Shown: positions 37,169-45,707 of the stretch, piece after piece
Numbering within the stretch: the stretch's first letter is position 1
Layout: the number at the start of each line of letters is the position of its first letter
DNA from: Rhizorhapis sp. SPR117
GTDB lineage: Bacteria; Pseudomonadota; Alphaproteobacteria; Sphingomonadales; Sphingomonadaceae
Assembly (NCBI RefSeq): GCF_021742065.1
Contig: NZ_JAKKIE010000017.1
Span: 7,348 to 71,347, forward strand
DNA: 64,000 nt
Reading direction: 5' to 3'
The notes under the pieces: model-generated
The model's database searches: none
What the model saw: the letters and a program-made list of their open reading frames with translations, nothing else
What the model was told of the DNA's origin: nothing
Translations under genes and position numbers: made by a program

Positions 37169-38683
37169 ATGAACAATATCTATGATGAAATCCTGATTGC
37201 CATGCACAGCGTGTGGAATCGCCGCTGGCTGGCACTAGCCGTCATGTGGGGCATCTGCATCACTGGCTGGCTTGCCGTTGCGCTTATCCCCAACAGCTAT
37301 GAATCGCGTGCGCGGATTTTCGTCCAGATGCAGTCGATCCTGCCGGGCAAGATCGGGATTACGCAAGTGGAGCAGCAAAAGGACGTCGATCGCGTCCGGC
37401 AAACGCTGACCTCCACAGAAAATCTGGAAAAAGTCGTGCGTGGTACGGATCTTAGCCTCAGCGTATCGGGCGACCGCGACATGGCGGGCAAGGTCGATAT
37501 GCTGCGCAGTCACATCAAGATCGTCGCGCAACAGGATAATCTTTTCGAAATCACCGCGACTTCGTCTGATACCGGCATGTCCGATGCAGCCAATGCCAAA
37601 ATGGCGAGCGCCATCGTGCAGAAGCTGATCGATATCTTTGTCGAAGAGAATATGGCGGGCGATCGCGCCGAAACCAGTCAAACGCTGAAATTCCTGGACG
37701 GCCAGCTTGCCGAACGGGAAAAGCAATTGCGTGAGGCCGAACAGAAGCGGATGGATTTCGACCAGAAATATCTGGGGCTGCTTCCCGGTGTCGGTTCCAT
37801 CAGCCAACGCATGGACGCTGCGCGGCAGGAATTGAGCCAGATAGACGCACAACTTGGTGCTGCACAAGGCGCGCTTTCAGCCATGAATGGCCAACTGGCC
37901 GCAACGCCTGCTTCCATTGCTACACCCGGCGGCGGCGGCGGGAGTCCCTATGCTACGGCTCAGGCCCAACTCGCGGCGGCACGCGCACGAGGATGGACAG
38001 ATAATCATCCCGACGTAATCGCTCTGAAGCGTGAAGTTGCCAATCTTAAATCCGCAGGCGGTGGCGGCACGGCAGGTGGCGGCACGCCGAATCCTGCTTA
38101 TATTTCCATCCGCTCCATGCAGGCGGAAAAACAGGCTGCTGTATCGGCGCTTGCGACGCGCAAGGCGCAGCTTTCCTCTGATCTTGCTCGTCTGGCTGCC
38201 AAGCAAGAGGCGGAACCTGGCGTTGCGGCTGAACAGGCGCAACTGGATCGGGACTATGATGTTCTGAAGGCGCAATATGACAAGATGCTGGCAGATCGCG
38301 GCGATATTCGCCTGCGCGGTGATGTCCAGACGGAAACCGACGCCATCAAGTTCCGCGTCATTGACCCGCCAAGCATCCCCCGCGTGCCAGCCGCGCCTGA
38401 TCGACCGCTCCTGTTATTTGCAGTGTTGGTCGTTGGCATAGGCGGCGGGATCGGCGCGGCCTTCGCCAAGGGGCAATTACGCACCACCTATCCTACTGCA
38501 ATCAGGCTGGAACGGGCGACCGGACTTCCCGTCATCGGCGCGATCACCGAAACATTGACCGCCGCGCAAAAGGACTTGCGTAGCAGGAAATTACGTTTGT
38601 TTGCAGGTGCATGTGGAGCGTTATTTGCAATATGCCTACTGCTGGTGGCCGTTGAATTCATTCAACGCGGCATGGTGGCGTGA
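37169..38683 (+). CDS. XrtA-system polysaccharide chain length determinant (Wzz type)
   Basis: A 504-residue inner-membrane protein. One transmembrane helix near the N-terminus (LALAVMWGICITGWLAVAL) and one or two near the C-terminus (LLLFAVLVVGIGGGIGAA; LFAGACGALFAICLLLV) flank a large periplasmic domain with long coiled coils (residues about 170-230 and 315-375). A Gly-rich stretch lies near 250. This is the architecture of the exosortase-associated chain length family (TIGR03007). It sets the length of the exported chain and works with the kinase encoded next. Confidence 0.9.
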   Translation: MNNIYDEILIAMHSVWNRRWLALAVMWGICITGWLAVALIPNSYESRARIFVQMQSILPGKIGITQVEQQKDVDRVRQTLTSTENLEKVVRGTDLSLSVSGDRDMAGKVDMLRSHIKIVAQQDNLFEITATSSDTGMSDAANAKMASAIVQKLIDIFVEENMAGDRAETSQTLKFLDGQLAEREKQLREAEQKRMDFDQKYLGLLPGVGSISQRMDAARQELSQIDAQLGAAQGALSAMNGQLAATPASIATPGGGGGSPYATAQAQLAAARARGWTDNHPDVIALKREVANLKSAGGGGTAGGGTPNPAYISIRSMQAEKQAAVSALATRKAQLSSDLARLAAKQEAEPGVAAEQAQLDRDYDVLKAQYDKMLADRGDIRLRGDVQTETDAIKFRVIDPPSIPRVPAAPDRPLLLFAVLVVGIGGGIGAAFAKGQLRTTYPTAIRLERATGLPVIGAITETLTAAQKDLRSRKLRLFAGACGALFAICLLLVAVEFIQRGMVA

Positions 38684-38696
38684 AAGGGAAGATACA

Positions 38697-39602
38697 ATGA
38701 ATCAGCATAGCCCGATCAAGCCGCCGGCTTCCCTTCTGGAGCGCGCCGCCGAAATATACGACTTCAATGCCATATTGCGTGGTCGTGGCGCGGCACCGGA
38801 ACCTGCGGCGACCGCCAGCAGGCCTGAATCTGCCGGGCAAACGCGGGTAGCGCCGAGGATCGTCGAGGGACCCGTACAACCCGTCGATCGCGTGGCTTTG
38901 AAAGAGGCGGGCTTTGTCCTGCCAGATGGTCCGGTCACTGGTATTTCGGAGGAATTTCGCATTATCAAGCGCCAGTTGCTGCAAGCTGCAACTGGCGGCA
39001 AGCAGGACGAAAAATTGTCGCGGGGGGAACGCATCCTGATTTGTTCCGCCCATCCGGGTGAAGGCAAGACGTTCTGTGCCGTCAATCTGGCCCTGTCATT
39101 GGCGGCGGAAAAGGACGTGGAAGTTCTGCTCATTGATGCTGACTTTGCCAAGCCCAGCATATTGTCGACTTTGGGCCTGGCTGGCGGGCCGGGGTTGATG
39201 GATGCACTGGCCGATCCGTCCATCGATGTTGAAGATTGCATCATAAATACTGACATTCCAAAGCTTTCAGTGCTTCCAGCCGGGCGGCAGACGAATGCGG
39301 ACACGGAATTTCTTTCCTCTTCGCGGACAGGGGCTGTGCTGGACCGGCTCACCATTCCCGGACGCATCGTGATATTCGATTCCCCTCCGATCCTTGCGGC
39401 TTCACCCGCCTCTGCGCTTGCCAGCCATGTCGGACAGGCGGTGCTGGTGGTACGCGCGGACGAGACAACGGAGAACGCGTTGCGTGACGCAGTGGGATTG
39501 CTCCAAGGGTGCGATAATATCCAGTTGTTGCTGAATGGCGTCAAATTTTCTCCCGGCGGACGCCGCTTTGGCACCTATTATGGGCATGGGGAGGGGGCAT
39601 GA
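38697..39602 (+). CDS. XrtA-associated tyrosine autokinase
   Basis: A 301-residue bacterial tyrosine-kinase-like ATPase: Walker A in SAHPGEGKTFCAVNLA, Walker A' in VLLIDADFAKPS and Walker B in IVIFDSPPILAAS. The N-terminal 100 residues hold the segment that contacts the chain length protein (ISEEFRIIKRQLL). The C-terminus has only one Tyr pair (GTYYGHGEGA) instead of the Tyr-rich tail of Wzc, as is usual for the exosortase-linked family (TIGR03018). Start at ATG 38697 after GGGAAG. Overlaps the next gene by four bases. Confidence 0.9.
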   Translation: MNQHSPIKPPASLLERAAEIYDFNAILRGRGAAPEPAATASRPESAGQTRVAPRIVEGPVQPVDRVALKEAGFVLPDGPVTGISEEFRIIKRQLLQAATGGKQDEKLSRGERILICSAHPGEGKTFCAVNLALSLAAEKDVEVLLIDADFAKPSILSTLGLAGGPGLMDALADPSIDVEDCIINTDIPKLSVLPAGRQTNADTEFLSSSRTGAVLDRLTIPGRIVIFDSPPILAASPASALASHVGQAVLVVRADETTENALRDAVGLLQGCDNIQLLLNGVKFSPGGRRFGTYYGHGEGA

Positions 39603-41206
39603 CGTTGTTCCGGCCTCTGGCTTCCATTGCTGCGTTGGTGGCGGTCATCGGGCTTGCGCCTGCTGCACAAGCCAAAAAACGCGTCGATATATCGCCCTAT
39701 CTTGAGGTCGATCAGGTATTTATCGCTGATCTGAAGGGCGGTAGCAATGATGTGCTGACCTATAGCTCTGTCGCAGCGGGGATCGATACCAGCATCCTGA
39801 CACGGAATGCCGAAGCACAGATAAATGCCCGCTACGAACATCATTTCTCCTGGAACAACGATCTATCCGATCAGGATGTTTTGAGCGGATTGGCGCGGGC
39901 GCGTGTCAATGTGGCGCATGATGCGCTGAGTATCGAAGGCGGCGCCATTGCGACACGTACCCGCACCGATGGCCTTGGCGGAGCCAACGGCACGCTGGTG
40001 GGCGATAATATCAGTCAGATTTATTCGATTTATGCCGGACCAACATTGGCCACCAATGTGGGGGCCATCAGCGTCAACGCCGCCTATCGTCTTGGCTACA
40101 CCCGTCTGGACAGTGACAGTAGCGTTACGACGCCTGCGGGCACGCAAAATCTGGGCGGATTTGACGACAGTGTCACCCACAGCGCCAGCGCATCCGTAGG
40201 CATGCAGCCAGGCGAACTGCCCTTTGGCTGGTCCGTCGGCGGCGGTTACGACCGCGAAGACGCCAGTCAACTCGACCAACGGTATGAAGGCAAATATATT
40301 CGAGCCGACGTGACCGTTCCGGTTTCCGGGCATGTAGCCCTGGTCGGTGGTGTCGGGTACGAGGATATTGAAGTCAGCCAGCGTGACGTGTTGCTGGATG
40401 GCGGCGGCAATCCTGTAGTCGACAGCAACGGTCGTTATGCCACGGACAAAAGTTCGCCGCGCCAGCTGAGCTATAATCAGGATGGTTTGATCTGGGACGC
40501 CGGCGTGATGTGGCGCCCCAGCCGCCGGACCTCGCTGGAAGTTCATGTTGGTCGTCGTTATGGTTCAATGAGTTATACCGGGGCTTTGAGTTATCGTCCA
40601 AGCGAACGGACCTCGCTGCAAGTCGCAGTCTATGACGGAATCAGCAGCTTTGGGCGTCAGCTCAATGACAATCTTGCGAACCTTCCGACCAGCTTCACAG
40701 TGGCCAGCAATCCATTCAGCGGCGATTTTTCGGGCTGCGCATTTGGCACGGAAAATGGCGGTGTGTGCTTCAATGATACGTTGCAAGCGATCAGTGCCGC
40801 CAATTTCCGTCATCGCGGCATTGCGGGGCAACTGACCAGCAGCAGTGGCCGCTGGGATTATGGCATGGCGCTCGGTTATACGCGCCGCAAGTTCATTGCG
40901 CCAGAAACCGGCATCTTCGCCGGAGTGAACGGCGCGACGGACGAAAATTATTATGCCAACCTGTTCGCGGGCCGACGCCTTGACGATAAATCGGGCATCG
41001 ATGCCAACCTCTATGCCAATTATTTCGACAGCAGTCTGAATGGCACGGTGGATGTCCTCAACATGGGCGCTTACGCCAGCTATTACCGTAGCTTCACCAA
41101 TCGCCTGCGTGGCACGGCGGCGCTTGGCGTTGACAGCATCGATCCGGAAGGCATCGACAGCAGCATTTCGGGCCTCGCCCAATTAGGTCTTCGTTACCAA
41201 TTTTAA
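39599..41206 (+). CDS. PEP-CTERM system-associated outer membrane beta-barrel protein
   Basis: A 535-residue protein with a signal peptide (cleavage near AAQAKKR) and alternating polar/apolar strands ending in LAQLGLRYQF, a C-terminal aromatic residue typical of outer-membrane barrels inserted by the Bam complex. Its place between the tyrosine kinase and the ATPase matches the TIGR03016 family of exosortase loci. It probably forms or stabilises the outer-membrane export path. Sequence conservation is low so the family call rests partly on context. Confidence 0.85.
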   Translation: MTLFRPLASIAALVAVIGLAPAAQAKKRVDISPYLEVDQVFIADLKGGSNDVLTYSSVAAGIDTSILTRNAEAQINARYEHHFSWNNDLSDQDVLSGLARARVNVAHDALSIEGGAIATRTRTDGLGGANGTLVGDNISQIYSIYAGPTLATNVGAISVNAAYRLGYTRLDSDSSVTTPAGTQNLGGFDDSVTHSASASVGMQPGELPFGWSVGGGYDREDASQLDQRYEGKYIRADVTVPVSGHVALVGGVGYEDIEVSQRDVLLDGGGNPVVDSNGRYATDKSSPRQLSYNQDGLIWDAGVMWRPSRRTSLEVHVGRRYGSMSYTGALSYRPSERTSLQVAVYDGISSFGRQLNDNLANLPTSFTVASNPFSGDFSGCAFGTENGGVCFNDTLQAISAANFRHRGIAGQLTSSSGRWDYGMALGYTRRKFIAPETGIFAGVNGATDENYYANLFAGRRLDDKSGIDANLYANYFDSSLNGTVDVLNMGAYASYYRSFTNRLRGTAALGVDSIDPEGIDSSISGLAQLGLRYQF

Positions 41207-41241
41207 TCTATCAGCGGACTCGCTATCGCGGAGAAGTAAGC

Positions 41242-42462
41242 ATGTACGATGAATTTTACGGACTGTCGGGACGCCCCTTTCAGCTTACCCCCGATCCGCA
41301 TTTCTATTTTGAAAGCGTGACGCATCGCAAAGCCATGTCTTATCTGGGCTATGGCTTGGCGCAGGGTGAGGGGTTCATCGTCATCACCGGCGATATTGGC
41401 GCGGGTAAAACCACACTTGTCGGACATTTGATGGCTACCATCGATCCGGCACGACTGACGGCGGTCAAGATCGTATCGACGCAGGTTGGTGGTGATGACA
41501 TGCTTCGTCTTGCCGCACAGGCGTTCGGCGTTGCCACCGACGGCACGGACAAGGCGACGTTGCTCGTGCGTATCGAAACTTTCCTGCATGAACAGGCGCG
41601 ATCGGGCCGCCGTTCGCTGCTGATCGTGGACGAAGCGCAGAATCTTGCGATCTCCGCGCTTGAAGAACTGCGGATGCTGTCGAACTTTCAGCTTGGAGGG
41701 CAGGCGCTGTTGCAGATATTCCTGCTTGGTCAGCCTGAATTCCGCGACACGCTACGCTCCTCGCCGGCGCTTGAGCAATTGCGCCAGCGCGTGATCGCGA
41801 GCCACCATCTCGACCCGATGATGGCGAACGAAACCGAACCCTACATCATTCACCGGCTTTCACTGGTGGGATGGAAGGGTAATCCGCAATTTGCCGCCGA
41901 CGCCTTTGCCGCGATATACCAGGCGACCGATGGCGTTCCTCGCCGCATTAACGCACTGACCAGTCGCGTTCTACTACTCGGCGCGATCGACAAGCTGGGC
42001 CTGATCGACGCGGCCGTGGTCGATGCCGTTATCGCCGACATGGCAAATGACGAAGAGGTGCAAGCGCCGCAGTCCGTCACGCCTGTCGCAGAAGAAATTC
42101 CTGCGGTGGAACCTGAAGCGGCGGAACTGGTGGAGGATATTGAACAAGTCTGGAGTGCGCCGCCGGTTGAGCAGGAAGTGCTTGAGCAGGAAGCGGAAAT
42201 GGCGCCAAAGCCATTCAAAACTGTGCATAGCCTGACAGAAGAGATCAACATCCTGCGGGAAGCCGTTGAGGAGCCGCGGTTCGTTCATCAGCCGAGCGAG
42301 ATGGACCCACGCGTTGCAGAGGGGTTAGAGCGCATATCCGTGCTCGAAATGCGTGTCGAGGAACAGGAAAAGGCCATTCGCCGTATGTTGAGCCTGCTTG
42401 TCGATTGGGTAGAGCGCGACGAACGGGATCTATCCTACCTGCGTGACAGCAAGGCCGCATAG
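41242..42462 (+). CDS. XrtA-associated ExeA-like ATPase
   Basis: A 406-residue AAA ATPase: FYGLSGRPFQLTPDPHFYF at the start, Walker A in TGDIGAGKTTLVGHLM, Walker B in LLIVDEAQNLAISALEELR and sensor LLGQPEFRDTL. This is the family TIGR03015 found in exosortase A loci, related to the general secretion ATPase ExeA. Residues 265-345 are an acidic, Glu/Pro-rich linker, followed by a short coiled coil near the C-terminus. It probably energises assembly of the export machinery. Confidence 0.9.
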   Translation: MYDEFYGLSGRPFQLTPDPHFYFESVTHRKAMSYLGYGLAQGEGFIVITGDIGAGKTTLVGHLMATIDPARLTAVKIVSTQVGGDDMLRLAAQAFGVATDGTDKATLLVRIETFLHEQARSGRRSLLIVDEAQNLAISALEELRMLSNFQLGGQALLQIFLLGQPEFRDTLRSSPALEQLRQRVIASHHLDPMMANETEPYIIHRLSLVGWKGNPQFAADAFAAIYQATDGVPRRINALTSRVLLLGAIDKLGLIDAAVVDAVIADMANDEEVQAPQSVTPVAEEIPAVEPEAAELVEDIEQVWSAPPVEQEVLEQEAEMAPKPFKTVHSLTEEINILREAVEEPRFVHQPSEMDPRVAEGLERISVLEMRVEEQEKAIRRMLSLLVDWVERDERDLSYLRDSKAA

Positions 42463-42505
42463 GCGGTCCACGGAGACAGGGAGGGGGCCTGCGGGTCTAT
42501 AGGCC

Positions 42506-43399
42506 ATGCTGAACGCTCTTTCTGTCGATGTGGAGGACTGGTTCCAGGTTGGAGCCTTTGAACACTCGATCGCGCGTGGAACGTGGGATGCATTGCAGCA
42601 TCGCGTCGAGCGCAATAGCGATGCCGTATTGGGGCTTCTCGATGAAACGGGAATTAAAGCAACGTTCTTCACGCTTGGCTGGGTGGCGCAGCGCTACCCA
42701 GCGCTTATTCGACGCATCGCGGATGCTGGTCATGAGATCGCCAGCCATGGATATGATCATCGGCGCGTCTTCACCCTCAGCCCGCAGGAATTCAGGGATG
42801 ACCTGAAAAAGTCCCGTGACCTGATTGAAAATGCGTGTAAAAAATCTGTTGTTGGTTATCGGGCACCCAGCTTTTCCATCGACGCCCGCACCCCTTGGGC
42901 GCACATGATTCTGGCCGAAGAAGGCTATGCTTATTCCAGCAGTGTCGCCCCTGTGAAACATGACCATTATGGTTGGCCGGAAGCGCCGCGCTTTGCTTTC
43001 ATGCCTGTCAAGGGTAGCGATCTGGTCGAACTGCCCGTCACGACGGCACGCCTTGGCGGTCGCATAGTCGCCGCCGGTGGCGGGGGCTTTTTTCGTTTGC
43101 TGCCCTACGGCTTTTCGCGCTGGGCGATCCGGCAGGTCAATCAGGCGGACAAGCGTCCCGCGATTATCTATTTTCATCCCTGGGAGATCGACCCGGACCA
43201 ACCCCGCATCGCCAGTGCCCCGCTTAAATCAAAAATTCGCCATTACAGCAACCTGTCAGCTATGGCAGGTAAATTACGGAAATTAATGGGTGACTTTGAG
43301 TGGGGACGAGTGGATGAAATAGTGGCGCGGGAACGGGCACGGGCGCTCCCTGTCAATGCCCTTGCGGAAAGCGTCATCCCCGAAAGCGTCGTCCAATGA
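42506..43399 (+). CDS. XrtA-system polysaccharide deacetylase
   Basis: A 297-residue NodB-fold enzyme (with DUF3473 C-terminal part): catalytic Asp in LSVDVEDWFQVG, metal His in ASHGYDHRRV, and VVGYRAPSFSID. The C-terminal IYFHPWEIDPDQPRI is diagnostic of the exosortase-linked deacetylases. No signal peptide is present, so it probably acts on a lipid-linked intermediate at the cytoplasmic side, though the location is not established. Overlaps the FemAB gene by four bases. Confidence 0.9.
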   Translation: MLNALSVDVEDWFQVGAFEHSIARGTWDALQHRVERNSDAVLGLLDETGIKATFFTLGWVAQRYPALIRRIADAGHEIASHGYDHRRVFTLSPQEFRDDLKKSRDLIENACKKSVVGYRAPSFSIDARTPWAHMILAEEGYAYSSSVAPVKHDHYGWPEAPRFAFMPVKGSDLVELPVTTARLGGRIVAAGGGGFFRLLPYGFSRWAIRQVNQADKRPAIIYFHPWEIDPDQPRIASAPLKSKIRHYSNLSAMAGKLRKLMGDFEWGRVDEIVARERARALPVNALAESVIPESVVQ

Positions 43400-44469
43400 A
43401 CGCCTGTTTCGATCCAGGCAGCGTGACCGTTGCTCCCATTGACCTTGGCGATCATGCCCAGGCCGCGAAAGTCGATGCCTTTGTGCTGGGGCAAGCGCAT
43501 TCCGCCCCCTTTCATCGTCCCGCGTGGGTGAGTGCAATAGCGGAGGGAACAGGACAAAAGGCACATTATCTGGCCGCCAGCACTATTGGAGGACAGTTTG
43601 TCGGCGTTTTGCCGCTGACCGAAATGCGGTCGCGCTTGTTTGGCCGGGCACTGGTTTCCAGCGGCTTTGCGGTGGGCGGTGGCATATTGGCGGATAATGC
43701 ACTGGTTGCCGATGAACTTGCAGGCGCGTGCTGGGAACTGGCAGAACGCTTGTCCTGTACGAGCGTGGAACTGCGTGGCGGTATGGCGCCGTCACATGGT
43801 TGGATGAGCCGCGACGACACATATCTGGGGTTCTGCAAGCCGCTGGAGGGCGATGACGAAGCGCAACTTCTGGCCGTGCCAAAGAGGCATCGTGCCGAAA
43901 TACGCAAGGGCTTGGGCAATGATCTGGTCTTTGAAACCGGGCGTGGCCGACGCTTGCGCGATGTCCATTATGCTCTTTTTGCCCAAAGCGTGCATGCATT
44001 GGGCACGCCCGTCTTCCCGCGCAAACTGTTTGAGGCAGTGCTGGATGCGTTTGGCGAAGATGCCGACATCGCCATGATCTCGCACAATGGAACCCCGGTG
44101 TCGGCGGTACTTAACCTGTATCATGGTGGCGCGTGCATGCCTTACTGGCAGGGTGCAGGTCCATCGGCGCGGGGGCTGCGTTCGAATGAAGTGCTATATT
44201 ATCGCCTGATGAACCTGTCACGCGAGCGCGGGCTTACCCATTTTGATTTTGGCCGATCGAAGGTTGGAACGGGGCCCGCCGCCTGGAAGAAAAACTGGGG
44301 TTGGGAGCCTGAACCGCTCAGTTATAGCGTCCGGGCCGTTCCGGGGCATGAGGTGCGCGACGTTAATCCGCTCAGCCCACAATATCGGCGCAAGGTCGAG
44401 CTTTGGAAGAAGTTACCGCTAAGCCTCGCTAACCGGCTTGGACCTTATATCGCGCGAGGTCTGGGTTGA
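43396..44469 (+). CDS. FemAB family XrtA/PEP-CTERM system-associated protein
   Basis: A 357-residue protein with two GNAT-like folds of the FemAB type: FHRPAWVSAIAEGTGQKAHY in the first half and GLTHFDFGRSKVGTGPAAWK near the end of the second. FemAB proteins add amino acids from aminoacyl-tRNA to amino groups; in exosortase loci (TIGR03019) this suggests peptidyl or aminoacyl decoration of the polysaccharide or its lipid carrier. Substrate unknown. It overlaps the next gene's start (TGATG). Confidence 0.88.
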   Translation: MNACFDPGSVTVAPIDLGDHAQAAKVDAFVLGQAHSAPFHRPAWVSAIAEGTGQKAHYLAASTIGGQFVGVLPLTEMRSRLFGRALVSSGFAVGGGILADNALVADELAGACWELAERLSCTSVELRGGMAPSHGWMSRDDTYLGFCKPLEGDDEAQLLAVPKRHRAEIRKGLGNDLVFETGRGRRLRDVHYALFAQSVHALGTPVFPRKLFEAVLDAFGEDADIAMISHNGTPVSAVLNLYHGGACMPYWQGAGPSARGLRSNEVLYYRLMNLSRERGLTHFDFGRSKVGTGPAAWKKNWGWEPEPLSYSVRAVPGHEVRDVNPLSPQYRRKVELWKKLPLSLANRLGPYIARGLG

Positions 44470-45707
44470 TGGGGGAAATCCTCTTCATTGCCCATCGCAT
44501 TCCTTATCCCCCCGATCGCGGTGACAAGATCCGATCGTGGAATATTGTACGCAAGCTGGCGGAAATCGCGCCCGTTCATATCGCGGCTTTTGCCGATGAT
44601 GACCGAGATATGGAGTTTGCGCCAGCGCTCTCCGAAGTCGCCGCCAGTTACAGGATCATATTGCGCGATATGTCGCGGCCCATGGCGGGCCTGCGCGGGT
44701 TGTGGCATGGGGAGCCGCTGTCGGTTGCTCTGTTCGATCATCCTGAACTGCATGCCCATGTCGCCCAGCTACTGACTGAGCGTCCGATTTCACATGTCTT
44801 CGTCTATTCCGGGCAAATGGCGCAATATGTGCCCGAATTGCCGCAAGGCGTTCGCTTCATCATGGATTTCGGCGACGTGGATTCAGCCAAGTTCGCGGCT
44901 TATGGGCAAAAGCAATCGGGCGTGATGGGCTGGATCAACCGTCGCGAGGCGCGCACATTGGCATCATTCGAGCGGCAAGTGGCCATGCGCGCGGACGTCA
45001 GTCTGTTTGTCAGCGAGGCAGAGGCAAGCCTGTTTCGCGCAAATGTGGGCCTCGGTTGTGATCGTGCGGCTGCCCTCGAAAATGGCGTTGATCTGAACTA
45101 TTTCAATCCGGCAGCGGATTTTAAGCCGCTAACCAATGATGAACGGGTGCGGGGGCCGCTGCTCGTTTTTACCGGGCAGATGGATTATCGGCCCAATGTG
45201 GAGGCCGTTGAAAGCTTCGCACGCCGCAGCCTGCCGCACATTCGTGAACGCTACCCCGATGCGCAGTTTGCCATCGTCGGGCGCAATCCCGTCTCCGCAG
45301 TGCGGGCGCTGGCTGGACTGCCGGGAATTATCGTGACGGGTGCAGTGCCCGATGTACGGGGATGGCTGGCCGCTGCGGACATTGTCGTTGCTCCATTGCG
45401 GCTTGCCCGCGGCATTCAGAACAAAGTGCTGGAAGCGATGGCCATGGCGCGACCGGTGGTCCTGTCGCCGCAAGCCGCGGAAGGCATCGACGCCGTTGAC
45501 GGCACGGATTTTCTGATTGCCGACAGTACGGAAGAGGTGAGTGCCGTGCTTGCTTTGCTTGACGACAGCAACTGCGCTGCCCGTCTGGCCGCATCCGGGC
45601 GAACCCGGGTTGAGCAACGCTATAGTTGGCAGGCTACGCTGAAAAACCTTCCGGATATCATGAAGATTGAACAGGAACATATTGATATAAAGTTGGAAAC
45701 AGTATGA
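44469..45707 (+). CDS. XrtA-system glycosyltransferase (TIGR03087 type)
   Basis: A 412-residue GT-B glycosyltransferase: EILFIAHRIPYPPDRGDKIR at the N-terminus, and the C-terminal nucleotide-sugar domain with LVFTGQMDYRPNVEAV, APLRLARGIQNKVLEAMAMA and VVLSPQAAEGI. This is the sugar transferase family tied to exosortase A loci. I use the ATG at 44469, which overlaps the stop of FemAB; a TTG three bases earlier is also possible. It overlaps xrtA by four bases. Confidence 0.9.
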   Translation: MGEILFIAHRIPYPPDRGDKIRSWNIVRKLAEIAPVHIAAFADDDRDMEFAPALSEVAASYRIILRDMSRPMAGLRGLWHGEPLSVALFDHPELHAHVAQLLTERPISHVFVYSGQMAQYVPELPQGVRFIMDFGDVDSAKFAAYGQKQSGVMGWINRREARTLASFERQVAMRADVSLFVSEAEASLFRANVGLGCDRAAALENGVDLNYFNPAADFKPLTNDERVRGPLLVFTGQMDYRPNVEAVESFARRSLPHIRERYPDAQFAIVGRNPVSAVRALAGLPGIIVTGAVPDVRGWLAAADIVVAPLRLARGIQNKVLEAMAMARPVVLSPQAAEGIDAVDGTDFLIADSTEEVSAVLALLDDSNCAARLAASGRTRVEQRYSWQATLKNLPDIMKIEQEHIDIKLETV

